Shown here piece by piece: positions 10,976 to 22,826 of a stretch of 64,000 nt of DNA. The notes under the pieces are model-generated. The model did no database searches and had not been told where the DNA came from. It saw nothing but the letters and a program-made list of their open reading frames with translations. Made by a program: the position numbers and the translations under genes. The stretch's first letter is position 1, and every line of letters begins with the position of its first letter. This DNA is from Sarcocystis neurona. Taxonomy: Eukaryota > Apicomplexa > Conoidasida > Eucoccidiorida > Sarcocystidae. The stretch covers positions 3,794,437 to 3,858,436 of the forward strand of contig KL647293.1 in assembly GCA_000727475.1 (NCBI GenBank). Reading direction: 5' to 3'.

Positions 10976-13117
10976 ATACGTAGTATATGTATAAGTCATG
11001 TCTATTATATGTATGCATCTATTTAGGGATCTTTGTTCTACGCCTATACATCAGTGTATGTATACATATGTGCGTGTGTGTGTGTCTGTATGGGCAGTGT
11101 ACGTGTGTAGGTGTCTACATGTGCTGGTGCTTCTTTAGATGTAGACCCGTAAGCTAGTATGTACATGTGTATACGGTAGTTTTTAGTGTGTATCTTGAAT
11201 GGTAGTTCTTAGATTTATTTAGGCGTACGTCAGCATGTATGTATTAATTTACAGCTGGGCGGACGCCTACATGCGTACGTATACGTTGGTGGGTGTATCG
11301 ACGTAGACGTGCAGCTGCATGCAGCCGTCCACTGCACATGCAATTCTGTGCCTATTCTCAGGTACGCGTCATATGTATCAGTGAGTCTATCCGTCTGTGT
11401 CTATCCTTTTATATCTGTCTGTATACATCTATCTATCTCTGTCGATCTCTCTTTATCTGTGTGTAGATTTTTCTCTATCCCCCCTATTAGCTTTATCTCT
11501 CTGCATGTGTCTGTCCATCTGTGGCTGGCTGTCTCTATCTATCTGTAGCTGCGCGTATCTACCTGTGTCTGCCTGTTTGTCCTACCTATCTGTCTATCCT
11601 ATCTTTTTCTATCCTACCTGCCTATCAATATGTGGATACTAACTACGCACTGCATGCGCTGGTGTACACTGCATGCCTCTACAGGTGCATGCGTGCCTTC
11701 GCCCAGCAATGTGTGTATGTCAGAGACGCATATCCGCGTGCCGCTTGCACTTGAACACCACGCGCATGACTGCTGCTTTTGTATATGTGCGCACGTTTGT
11801 GTATACGTGTCACTTTTATGTATGCAGTAATTATGTACGTGTGGACCGGCCCTCCCCTCCTTGTGTGGCTCTATGGACGCGGGACGCTGTCCTGTGTCTG
11901 CGTCGAGCATCCACACACACAGAGTCGTGTAGACATGCATATACTCTTACACTTTACCTGTACATAAAACATAGATATGTACATCTATATTTATCTCTGT
12001 TGTACTACCTCTGAATACGTATCTACCTACATATGTATATGCATCTGTACGTATGGACCTGTATATATACAATCACGTACCTCGTATATTATATATATGT
12101 GTATGCGTGTGTACACACGTATATGTGTACACGTGTCGCGCAGTCGCTGACTGCTGGTTGTGGACTTTGCAACGAGTCGTCGATGTTGTCTTGTGTCTTT
12201 TAACCAGCCTCGCTTTATTGCCTTCCTTTTTCGATGTGCTTGTTGCTGCGCGCGCGTGTGTCGCTGCCTCTCTGGCAGACGCGGCGCCCGGTCTCTCGCG
12301 CAGACTACGAGAAACTGGTGAGTCTCTCCCTACAGACTGCCCAGCGAAAGACAGACAGGGAGACACAGAGAGCGAGACAGGGGGGTGAGACACACAGCCC
12401 CGCGAAACTTTGTGTGGCACTCTATACGAGTGAGAAAAGTACGCATGTTGGCACGTGAAATTCGTGGAAATTGAGTTCACTCTGAAGCGATCCCGGCACT
12501 TTGCTTCTCTCCAGATATAAATCAACCGTGTAGAAGTGCACACACATATACATTTGTGGGAAGAGAGGCTTCCTGTTTGTGTCTGTTGTAAGGCTCACCC
12601 GACCCCACCTCTTCTCCCTCCTCGCGCCGCTGTGTGGAGGCAGGCGCACGTTTATGTGGACGTGTATGAGATTCAAATATATACACCCACACAGGCGCAA
12701 ACAAGTATGTATCTGTCCTGCGTAGGTGGGTTTCCGCGTCGATGTGTATATGTCTGTGTGTATAAACGCACACATGCGTGGACATGTATACGTACATTTT
12801 TTGTGAAGGTTTGTATACACATGTGACCGCGTACATACATATGCATCTATGCATGCTCGTGGCTCTCTACAGGTATTTAGGAGAACGTGCATATACACAA
12901 ATGTGCACGTAGAACATTGTGTATCTGTTTCTACGTAAACACATACGTATATGTTCTTGTGTGTGTACGGGGCTGTTTGTATCTACGAAGACATACATAT
13001 GAATGGATGCACGTGTGAATGCATGTTTGTGGTGGAAAACGTGTTTGCTTGCAGATAGCGCGGTCATCGGAATTGAACAATCGCTTTCACTCGACATGGC
13101 AGAACAGTTTTTCTTGA
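5738..13117 (+). CDS. GPALPP1/DUF3752-family protein, six 3' exons
   Basis: Exons: 5738-5879, 6401-6565, 7214-7320, 10340-10399, 12279-12317, 13055-13117 (TGA). Every junction is GT-AG and in phase. In order: an acidic stretch (EEEEDEDEEKE), then VGPRPQQRDEWMLEAP, matching the 'REEWMLELPPE' block of human GPALPP1; a charged helix with EEWNKQHRARSLREM, matching 'EYNEAYRSESLMDLH'; a lineage-specific segment (DASEIYKKWKTAMYAQ); PWRRFDRERDLD, matching 'PFDRDKDLKV'; and SSELNNRFHS near the end, matching 'SRELNTRFSHGK'. Spacing of the last blocks agrees with the human protein almost residue for residue. The family is a poorly understood nuclear protein. The last three exons are only 60, 39 and 63 bases, in introns of 0.7-3 kb full of microsatellites. 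The 5' end is not defined; the IGPAPP exon near 3.6 kb is a candidate. Blocks were compared from memory. Confidence 0.75.
6600..6870. repeat. Degenerate tandem repeat with TA runs
   Basis: A unit of roughly 75-85 bases, 'cctgcatgc.t.cctaccgttata' followed by (TA)n, occurs near 6758 and 6822, with looser copies near 6606 and 6646. It lies in the intron between GPALPP-like exons 6401-6565 and 7214-7320. Confidence 0.55.
7100..7213 (+). repeat. CTG-rich tract before an acceptor
   Basis: 'tgctgctgctgctgctggtgcag' ends exactly at the acceptor (7212-7213) of the GPALPP-like exon at 7214. This is the third CTG tract in the window placed directly before a 3' splice site. Confidence 0.7.
8221..8430. 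repeat. Pyrimidine minisatellite, G-run rich on minus strand
   Basis: Tandem (ctccgtctccctgtc)-like units of about 14-16 bases, almost purely pyrimidine on the plus strand. The minus strand has many closely spaced runs of three to five G. It lies inside a long intron of the GPALPP-like gene. Confidence 0.75.
8797..8872. repeat. Short tandem duplication
   Basis: 'gtctatatgtatttatttatatgggcctgtgtgtgtac' is followed at once by a near-identical copy ('gtctatgtgtatttatttatatgggcctgtgtgcatg'). The unit is about 38 bases, with two copies. Confidence 0.8.
9236..9750. repeat. ACAT/ACGT higher-order array plus (CA)n
   Basis: About 480 bases of ACAT, ACGT and ACAA tetramers arranged in larger blocks: 'aaacatgcacatacatacgtac' recurs near 9429, 9509 and 9561. 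A pure (CA)n run of about 30 bases follows (9716-9747). Open frames here (MYVCM-type on minus, IHTY-type on plus) are repeat artefacts. It sits in an intron of the GPALPP-like gene. Confidence 0.85.
10400..12278. other. Long intron of the GPALPP-like gene
   Basis: Between the 60-base and 39-base exons. It is filled with (TA)n (10510-10530, 10930-10970) and a TCTATCTG-type array (11380-11640). No other exon was recognised in it. Confidence 0.5.
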
Positions 13118-13757
13118 GGTACTGCCCGCCCGCTTCAACGTCACGGTTAAACCTCTCTTTCTCTTCTACACGACTGCAGATACACACCCGTGTCTTTTGC
13201 TTCTTTGCCTATACTACTGCATAGATAACCTCTCCAGCCTTTGATATCTTCTCCGACCTTTCGAGCTCTACCTCGTGCATCTATTTGTATGGCTGAAGAT
13301 ATCTCTCTCTTCATGTGTACCTGTATGTAGAAGATCTTTTAACAGATGTACGGGTACCTACGTACACCTTGTGTACACGTTGACGCACATTGCTGGAGTA
13401 TGTGCACAGGTGTATACCCACGTACCTATGAGCCACTAGTCCATACGAACGTTTCTACATCTACACATATATATATATGTGCGTACCTGTATTAAGAGAT
13501 AGACATCTTCACACATTTATACGAAATGTGCATATCAATACTGAGAATACGTGTACTGATAAATGCGTTGCATATGTGACTTTCAGAAGAGACAGAGAGA
13601 TGTCTCAATATGACTAGTGGCTCTTTATATATGTCTGTGTAACTTGACTAGTGACTATACACGCATATATGTGTATATATATATCTGTGTACAAATGGAT
13701 TCCTGCGCACATTTCGGTGAGACACGTGTGTGTGCATGAATACACATGCATATATAT

Positions 13758-13830
13758 ATATATATACATTTATCCGTGTTTATTTGGCGCATGCATATAT
13801 ATATACATTTATCCGTGTTTATTTGGCGAT
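13758..13830. repeat. Tandem duplication of about 35 bases
   Basis: 'tatatacatttatccgtgtttatttggcg' occurs twice in a row, separated by 'catgcatata'. It is a recent-looking perfect duplication of the non-TA part. Confidence 0.8.
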
Positions 13831-14100
13831 CACGTGTATGTCTACAAGTCGAGGGCAGGAGGAGAGTCTTTTACACCTGTACGTCCGGGAACGAATGTAT
13901 GCGGCCAGACGCTACACAGAAGTACAAATAAATGGAACACGTGGGTATTTCCCCCTCTTACTTTCCTTGTGAATATCTGTATGCTTATCTGCGTGAATGC
14001 ATGTGTGTGTTTCCATATATATATAATATATATATATATGTATATAAATAGAATAAGAGAAAGAGAGAACTATGTATATACGCTGGAAATTCCCTCTGCA

Positions 14101-14357
14101 GACGTGCTTGTGTGCCTCTTACTGACACCAGTGGCGCCTGCGTGGCGCGCGAGTTTCTTCCTCGTGGAGTTATTTTTGGACGTACAACTGCCCAGGCGAC
14201 TTTTTCTGCCTCCTCCATGCCCCAAAAGTGTGCGGCACGCACTCGCCAACTCCCCACCGACGTGCGCTGCTTCAGAGCCGTCCTACGAAACTACTTACTG
14301 CACCAGGACTGCACAGGCTCGCTGCACGTTATTGTTTGCAGCAATAATCGTCGGTAG
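14101..14357 (+). CDS. Possible exon, unrecognised
   Basis: A repeat-free stretch of higher GC than its surroundings is preceded by 'attccctctgcag' (ending 14100). One frame reads VPLTDTSGACVAREFLPRG and runs to a stop (tag) at 14355-14357; a second forward frame (VCLLLTPVAPAWRASFF) is also open. The frame cannot be chosen and no family is recognised. It could be a terminal exon of an unknown gene or a chance opening. Confidence 0.2.
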
Positions 14358-16499
14358 ACGTATCCTCACCTATTCCTTATTTTTGTAGGTGTATGATACT
14401 GCTTGAACATGGACGAGTATTTAGCGCCTTCGAACCACCACACCTATATTATGATATACATACGTATAGTATAGTAGAGGTACACAGTCAGAGTAGTTTA
14501 TATTGATATGTGTGTGTGTGTGTGTGTGTGTGCGTGCGTGTGCGTATGTGTGCGTGCGTGTGTGGACCTTTGTGCGGGCAGGCGCATGTACGCACGCATA
14601 CAGATACTTGATTTTGATGGATACTCTGACTTATTCATGCACACCTACCTACAAGTCGCTTCCTGGAATTGCATGCCTCACGTAAAAGTTAATGTCCATA
14701 CAGATATATGTATATACGTTTGTACTTGTATACGCATATTCTGTGTGTTCGCCTAGGCGGAAGGCATGCACGCATATATGCAGGTGTTTCGTGAGTGCAT
14801 TTTTCCATACACCAATAAGTGTATGGGCTTGTGTGTGTCACGCAGGGCGTGTGACGCTCATATGATATATATATATATACACTACACATACATATGTATA
14901 TAGAGGTTCGCAAGTATATGGCTCCGTACGTATGAATATCTACTGACGCACACACACTTCTTGTAGCGTTATGCACTTGTATGGGCCTACGTCTAAGTGA
15001 TCATATTCTCCGCGCAGCCAAGTCTTCGGCATTTGTTCACGTTTGTCTGCAAGTACGAATATACACATATTATTAGAGGCATGGAAAGTAGGACTGGAAG
15101 CAGTACCTACAAGTCCAGTAGTATATACCAAACGTACGCGAAGGTAATCTGGAACACAGAGGTCCGCGTGCTGCACGTAATTGTACATACGACGACTCCC
15201 CTGTAGATCCACCTGCGCATGCGCACACACATATGTACAAATAGGTGACACGTTGGAGAGCTTCGTGTAAAATTGGTACTAAACGTGGAGGTACTAGTGT
15301 GTACATCTTTATTACGTGTATTTGGGTGGGATTCGCTCGGTTATCTCTTGAGAACTGCATGCGGGGTCGGTGAAACAGACACCTCGAATAAACCCGCATG
15401 CGAAAATGTTAGGGCGTTCCAAGGATGCACCGCATCGTTACTACGCGCTTGACCTTTTTTCAACACGAACGAGAGGCACAGAGATAACCAGATCTGTGTG
15501 TCTGTTTCTCTCTCTCCCTTCGTATGTGTATATCTATGTATTCCTCTGTTTCGGCCACCTCTACCCGTTCAACGATACAAAAGGGAGTGGTTGCGGGGTA
15601 CCGGTGAAAAGATCCTGCGGACCTGAATGTATGCATATAGGTGGGAGACGGTTCATGCGTCAGGCGCGTATTCCGGTCCGTCTGCCACAAGGGAGCTGCT
15701 CACCTAGACGCACATATATATATATATATATGTATATATGTAGTGTTATGTACACGTTCCGAAGAGCGGTCATACGCACTGCATGTGTGCACTTGAGACC
15801 ACGTCGAGGTCCCTTTTCAACTTGGATAATAACTGGACATCCCAGGGGACGTGCATTAGCTTGTGTGTGATGGGAGTGACTAACGTCACGCAGTAAAAGT
15901 GAAAGCTTCCGCGTACTTTTTGAAGCTGCACGTGCTAAGACAGAGAAACCGAAGAGGTGCAAGCAGGATAGGATTTAAACGGCGACACTACGAAGATGGT
16001 GCTGCACTATTTCCTCTGCCGCACAAAATTTGAGAAAGCTTGATGAGGGGTTTTCTGTACTGGCCGTGTTACTCGAACTAATTTGCACATGTGTATACTT
16101 GGATCGAAGAAAATGTTTCTACATGTGGGGTATGCCTTATGTGTATATAGCCAACGCCATTACCAGCGTCTGTTCACTTTAGGCGGGTGTCAAATATGTA
16201 AGAGTTGATTTTCATATATATATATACACATATGTACAGATGTACGTATATATGTATATTTTGTGTACGTGTCTCTTCGTCTTTTTCTACGTGTGTATAT
16301 ATATGTGTATGTGCATATTCGTATATATTGAATTAGTCTCTGATGGTAGACTGTGTACTTGCGCGCACGTAAATAAAATAGTCACCTCCTCTAGTGTAAG
16401 GTATTCTGGTGTTACATTTGTGGAAACTGACTTTTCAGCAGACTTACATATACGTATAGACAAAGACATGTCTTTCTGTCGAACTGTATGCGTGTAAAG

Positions 16500-19400
16500 G
16501 CATACCTATGTATACCCTGCTAAAGCCCTACAAAAACAGTTTTCCAGAAGCGGAGTCTCCGAGATGCTTGCCATTCAGGTCAGAAAAATCTAAGACCAGT
16601 TAAGCCTGACGAAGAAGATGGCGTGCACTTTCGCGGAAGTCTACGTGCTCCGTGGTTGTGTCTGCGGTCCCCCCGATTGTATGTGTAGCTGTCCACACGC
16701 TTCTGTCCGGTGTATTTTGTGGCGACTTGCTGGGGAGGATTAGATCGTGCGTGCTGCTGCTTTTTGTCTTTTTCCGTGTATACATATATACAGATATATG
16801 TATGTGGATATCTTCCGGGATGTGTGCGCGAGAATATCCTCCATGAATGTGGAACTGTTTGTATGCCCACTTGTGTGTATAATTACGTATACCGCAGTTC
16901 CTCCACGGGTAGTGCTGGTATGCACGGATTCAGCTTTTACAGGCCGTCAGTGTGCTCCTGGTTGGAAACACAGTGTTCCACGTTCCGCGTTAGATCCCGT
17001 CTGTGTCATCTATGCTTCAGTGGAGAGATTCAGGCATTCCTGTAGCTCGCAGCACTGCACACTGGACTGCCGAACGCGGAGATATGGATACAAGCGATAT
17101 TTTCGTGGAGCAAGCAATCGTAGAAGCAGTCGTGTGTAGAATATAGACGCCTCTGGAAATATAGAGATTTATGTATATAAATGTGTATATGCAGGACGCA
17201 TTGTAAACAATCGGATACGACGCGTATGCGTAGTGCTGACAACGAGAACGTACACATTAGAAACCAAGTGCCTACATAGTGAGTACTCTTACGGAAACGA
17301 TTACTTTCAGCAGGCACACGGCTTCAGTGTGCGCTGCCGAGGGAAAAATAGTGCCTGAGACCCAACTGTACTGGCGGGCACAAAGATAAAAAAGTAAGAG
17401 AAAACATCGGCTTATTTGCCGTGATTATTTTCAACCACAGGAACACTGCGTGTAGGACCTCTCTAGGTACGCATCGGTGTGGACGTATATACGCACGAGA
17501 GTATGAATGTACATATACGGGACCACATGCGTCGACGAATACTTATGCGGAAACTGTGTAAGGCGATAAACATGCGGGTACGTAGCCAAACGTATTGCTA
17601 TCAATAGCATAGATACCCGATGCTTCAGACAAATCCGCCTTCCGCCTGCGTCAGCTCAATCATTATTACATGGCTCATACTTACAAAATGACTTCGTTTT
17701 CTTCATCTGCGGCCAATGTGTAACTCTACCGTCAAATAGTTGCACAGTACCTCTATTACGGGTGAATCGAGAATTATCCAGTGTGTTTTAGTGCATATAC
17801 ACTAGATATACTAGTATCGTTATACCCAGGCGCCGACTCTGCAAGAAACAGACGTGTCGGGCTGTGTCCGCCTCGTCCCTACTTCACCGCCCATATTCTT
17901 CACGATGACTTCCCCTGTGACTATTCTGCTAGTTTACTGTTAAACAGTCACTCATTCACTCTACTGCGGCTGAGTCAGGGACTATTCATTTTGTTTGCCT
18001 ATAAAGAAGAGACACCATAATCGTTGATGTACCCAGGCATGGAGGCGAGAACGAGCGTGCCGTTTGACAGAAAGACAGACGAGTATCAGGGTTGACCAGA
18101 AAACGACTCTGCAAGTGACTCCGAACGGCTCAACAGTCACCAACGTCACCACTACATGGGAATGGTCTTATCGCTGATACGCCTTGTACCAGTGTTATTC
18201 AGGTAGAGCTGCTGGCCTGAAGGGCCTGCAGCCGCCCGTCGCACGTGCGTCCTCCACACACGCTACTTTAACAGTATCACTTCTTACTATTGAGGACGTC
18301 CACTTTTCAGTGCATCAGCCCTGTACGGTATACATATAGAAGCACTACATAAGTGTGCTGAGGGAGGCAGAACTGAATCCAGTGATATGCGTACGGTAGA
18401 GCTAGACTGAATCCAGTAATACGCGTGCGGTACAGCTACCCAAAGCACTTTAATGAGAGGCCCTACCACCGTTGCGCACCAAACAAAAGTGCGGGGACAC
18501 ACCACGTGGAGCTACCACTTTGATGAGACGCTCTAGCAACGTTCTGTACCACGTAGGACTGGGAGGACGCACCACAAGTGACATGTCTGATGATTCTACT
18601 TAGCTGGGAAACAACGGTAAGGGGAATGCAATGGGTAGTGAAATAGCAAAATAATGTTTCCAGTTTGCATCACAAGCAGAAGAGGAGTGAGTCGGTTGGA
18701 TACTGTTGATTGGATATTGAAGACAGGAAGGAGGTTGGGACAATAATGAGGCGGACGGATACCGAAGACAAAAAGTGAGACAAAGACTGCAACTGAGTGA
18801 GATAAAGACCGCGACTGAGCTGGCTTAGGGTTTCCAGAACGAAGGCAAGCGCGTCACAGTAACTCTACGAAATTGCAAGATCGAGTCCACCAGCTCTACG
18901 AGGGCGTATGGCGATGATGAATTAGAAGGTGTATTACAACCCCCCCGTTTGTCGACGAATACTAGGATGAGGTGCGTTTGAAAGCAAGGCCATATGAATA
19001 GTACACTTTTTAATTACGAGACTATATCGGGCAACGGACCAAATAATGCTATGTGCTTTGTACGCGTACGTCCTCTTGGTGCGTGTGTCGAAGCTTGACG
19101 GCTGTACTTACCCCTAACTCTGGTGACAAGACACCGAAGTGGAAGACTATCTGACTAAATTGGCTATCGCATTGTGTGACTTCGTAGTATGTAGAGCTTC
19201 TTTTAAAATATCCGTTACTGTGATGTTGGAATTTCGGTGTCATGCTTTTACGTCGCAATGACGCATGGATCATAATCAGTAATATCACTTTGTTCTGTGC
19301 TCATTAGGAGCTTATCGTAAACGCCGAAAATATCACCCTGGTTATCTTCTATAACGGCATGGCCGGCAATCGACGCGTTTTTATTTCTACCAGGAACAAT

Positions 19401-21600
19401 AGAACTATTAGGATCACTGACGATCTTGCGTCGTCTATAACCGTGAAGGAATCTCTCCTAATAGCACAGAATCATTTGGGGTGTATGCGAACTACGCCTC
19501 TTCGTCGGTGATGTTTTGTTGAAATGTGTCATTATTCAAGAATACGATGGACTTTTCACTCCTGTCTTCCCGGGATTTCCGCTCGTCGACGGAGGTGTTC
19601 CACTTGTAGTTGTTTTCACCCTGTTGGGAGTGCAAAACTGTATGACGACGAGCAAAGCCGTAGATTCTTGGTGTGCTACAGTTTTCCTTGGTAACGCGGC
19701 GGCTGGTCCGTGGGCCCGGTACCTTTCAGTTGTCATTTCACCTGAATTAAGTACGTGCGTCTCGTTCGTATAATGCATATGTGTTTTCACGTCTCCTTTC
19801 AGTATGTATGTCTTTCGTGTTACACAGAAAGGATTTTGTCGTCGTGTCTTTTCACACCGCACATGCTTCTTTTTCTCGATACATGCACGACCACATCAGT
19901 GTCCTTCGCATCCTCAGTGGTATTCGTCTCCGTTTCCTCGTCGTACCTTGCACACCTTCCTCCTCCTTCAAACGAGAAGAGGTCCACTATTGCTTTCTTC
20001 CCTATCTACGTATAAAGTTCACATGTTGATACCCCTCTCCCTTTGTTGCCCGAAACGTCCGTGTGTGTGCATGCGTCTCCGCTCGTGTGACCCGCGGCTA
20101 GTCAAGTAGCTCTTTACAGTAGTCGACTTTTATTTTGTAGAGCGCCTTTTCTGATGTGCGTGTCTCCTCGTGCATGCCGTTGTGCCTCTATCTGCAATAC
20201 TTTAACATTCCCTCCCAGCTCCTTAATGTCTCCTGTTTTAGGTGAGCTTTCCTTTGAAATCGATTGTCGGACTGTCACTTCTCCCCGGTGCACTTCACCG
20301 TTTTCGTGCTTCATCGCAGACGGACAAATAACATCTACACGTTCTCACTCGCGTGAAGTGTCCAACAGTCCTCGTTTGTACAGCTTTTCGTGCCTGTACC
20401 TCCGAACATCCTCTGTGCTTTTGCATGTCCTCCGCTTCTGCATGCCCGCTGTGGACGACCTCAGTTCCGTTTCATTTCCGAAGGAGATAGGACGCTCTCC
20501 GGATTGTCACCGTGTGGCCCGTCTTAGTATACGTAAGGATGTTTCAAGATGTGGAACTCGATTGCTAATAACTAGAAATATTTGTTCTGTCTGTGTCCCA
20601 CGTATAGGCGCACACGCTTGTGTGGTCCGTCATGGGCTGCAACAGTGCGCGTACATTCATTTGCCGGCAGGAGCTCAATGTAGGTACATACATATATATG
20701 TATATACATATGTATGTATATACATATGTATACGTATACACAGGTATGTGTACATTTAACATGAGCTACACACATTACATCTAGATAGCTAAGTGGCAGG
20801 GAGTATTATCATATATTTGCTATGTGGCTGCATGCAAGTCACGTATTTGTATTGCATATGTGTGTGTGGGCGCATGCGAGTCACGTATGTGTGTTGCAGA
20901 TGTGTACGTCGGTGTACAGTCCGTGTGTGAAAACTCTGCAGATCAGCAGACAGCTTTGCCTGGGCCTATGAAAACGGTGAATTATTCACCTTTAGGAGGT
21001 GCGAGCAGATCTTAGATAACAGGGAAGAAATATCGTTCCTTCACCTGTCTCCTTTTAGACGAAGCCGGTGCCTCATTCGTCCAAGAAAGCTTCAGCAGCT
21101 TCTCTACGTGAAAGGCCGAAAAGTAGGGACTCATGCATGTCGTACGTGCCGTCGAAGGATTATCAGTTTCAAGTGACTGCATGTTTTTTTTCTATTTAGT
21201 AGACACAGAACTAGATACAGGCGTTGAAATCGGGAAAACCCTCGCAACGGACGCATGTGATACCTTGCTTTCCTCTAATGCAGCAATACAGAATGGCCGT
21301 CTGTGTTTAGACTCAGCTCTCGGGACTGTCTAGCGCAAGAGAAGAATACGTATACGTTTTTTTCGAGTGCACGACTACCGAAATTTTCTCGTGTGTGTTG
21401 GCTTATGTGTGGAGAAGACTTTTATGTCGTAGGAGTGACGAGCGAGCGAACAAACGTCCACATCTTCGCGTGAACGTTACTCAGTGAGTATATCTTCTTA
21501 CAACGGGGGAAAAAAAGTATCTACTAATATTTTTCCATAACAGCAAATCTTTTCATGTTCTCCTTTTCGCCTGTAGAAGACGTCTCGTATTTAAGCACGC
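16500..21600. other. Repeat-poor stretch with no convincing gene
   Basis: Ordinary-complexity sequence with few microsatellites and stops in all frames. At 18370-18560 two segments are loosely similar ('gaatccagt.atacgcgt.cggta.agct' and 'ac.ttaatgagaggccctac.accgtt' against 'ac.ttgatgagacgctctagcaacgtt'), a decayed tandem duplication. Open frames near 19516-19773 and 20154-20759 have no recognisable product. It may include decayed mobile DNA. Confidence 0.4.
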
Positions 21601-22826
21601 TGCTGCACTCCTCGGGTAGCTGTTGAATGCACTTTGTTTCTGTCAACCCCAGTCACGTTGTTCCTGTGCCTCTTTCTCTCGGGTTTACATCTTTCATTCC
21701 TCGTCTCCTTTTTCGTAAACTACTGCAGATTTTTTTTGCGATGTAAGCGTTTCTCCGCGTGTCGTCCCCTTCTGGCTTGCATGACCTTTCCAAGGAGTGT
21801 CTTCCCCTGTACTTCCGTCTTCGGAGAGAACTCTACCCGCTATTGTCTAGTAAATAACTTCTCCGAGAAATGGCTACCATCCTTTTCTCTTATTACGGAT
21901 CTGTTTGTGAATCTTATCTCTCTACTGCGATTTACGCTTGTGATGGCTCTTCCTCTTCTGCTCCATGCCGATCGTGCTCCGTCTGTTTGTAACTGGCAGA
22001 CGCCTTCGTTGCTTGGGTCTTTCTACACCGATCTTAACCGTCTGCTGTGGACGGAAGCACTCGAAGAATACATCCCGTACCCTTCCCTTCTGTTTCTTCT
22101 GAAAAACTCCGTTTCCGACTTGCGTGGATGTCTCGGAGAGACAGATTTCTCTTATTTGCCTACTCTCTTCTTTGGGCAGGCCTCTTTTTGCAGACTGTTT
22201 AGTTTGATGGCGTTGCTCTTGTCTTTGTCTTCGTCTGTATCGCTTTCAACTTGCTCTCGACTTCTTTGCCATTATTTCTTTTCAGTTGTTGGTTTCGTTC
22301 TTCTCTCATTCACAGTTTCCCCCCGTTCTTTCCTCTCTTCTTCTTCTTGAGCTTCTTCGTCTTCTGTATGCGTCCCTCCTGTTTCTTCTAATTCGTCGTC
22401 AATTTCTCTTGGCTCTCTATGTCTTCCTCACGCCCGTCCTTCATTTCGTGCATGCTTTGGCTCTTCGCATTTCGTTTCTTTTTCTAACTCACGCTTTTAC
22501 TTCCCTTTTTCGTTGCGCGGGTTATTCTTCTGCGTCCTTTCCTGCATCTGCTTTATCCGTCCTCTCTCCGTCCTTCTCCGGATGTCTCCTGTTCTCCTTG
22601 CCCCTCCAGTTTTTTCTCATCTGATGTAGGTGGGATGATGTCTCTTCTCCCTGTTCTTCTTCATTTTGCGCGTATTCGTTTCCATGTGCTGCTTCCTTAC
22701 TATTCGTAGATCTTCTTGCTTCTTCCTCTCGATGTCCTCTTTTCTTTCTCTTTCTTCCCCTGGTGTCGTGTTTGATTTCTTCTTGACGTCTTCTGCCGCG
22801 ACGGGTCAATTTGGCTGCGCAAAGAA
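21600..22826 (+). promoter_or_regulatory. Pyrimidine-rich 5' flank/leader of the ERD2-like gene
   Basis: About 1.2 kb strongly biased to C and T on the plus strand, ending just before the ATG at 22827 (context aaagaaATGg). Open frames in it are Leu/Ser/Phe-rich and look like composition artefacts. Promoter or 5' leader is inferred from position and strand bias only; no start-site motif is clear. Confidence 0.35.

Larger units (their letters stand above)
13118..16500. other. 3' flank and intergenic DNA, no firm gene
   Basis: After the GPALPP-like stop there are (TA)n runs, a (GT)n run at 14505-14530 and TA-rich spacers. One open segment at 14101-14357 is listed separately. Nothing else is supported. 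Confidence 0.5.

Noticed and set aside
20114..20314. Minus-strand charged open frame (KHENGEVHRGEVTVRQ)
   Set aside because: It looks protein-like but is short, has no start context, and lies in a pyrimidine-biased region where the minus strand is purine-rich and so Lys/Glu/Arg-rich by composition.
21634..22350. 238-codon Leu/Ser/Phe frame in the pyrimidine-rich leader
   Set aside because: It has no ATG at its start, its composition follows the C/T bias, and no family was recognised; it was treated as 5' flank.
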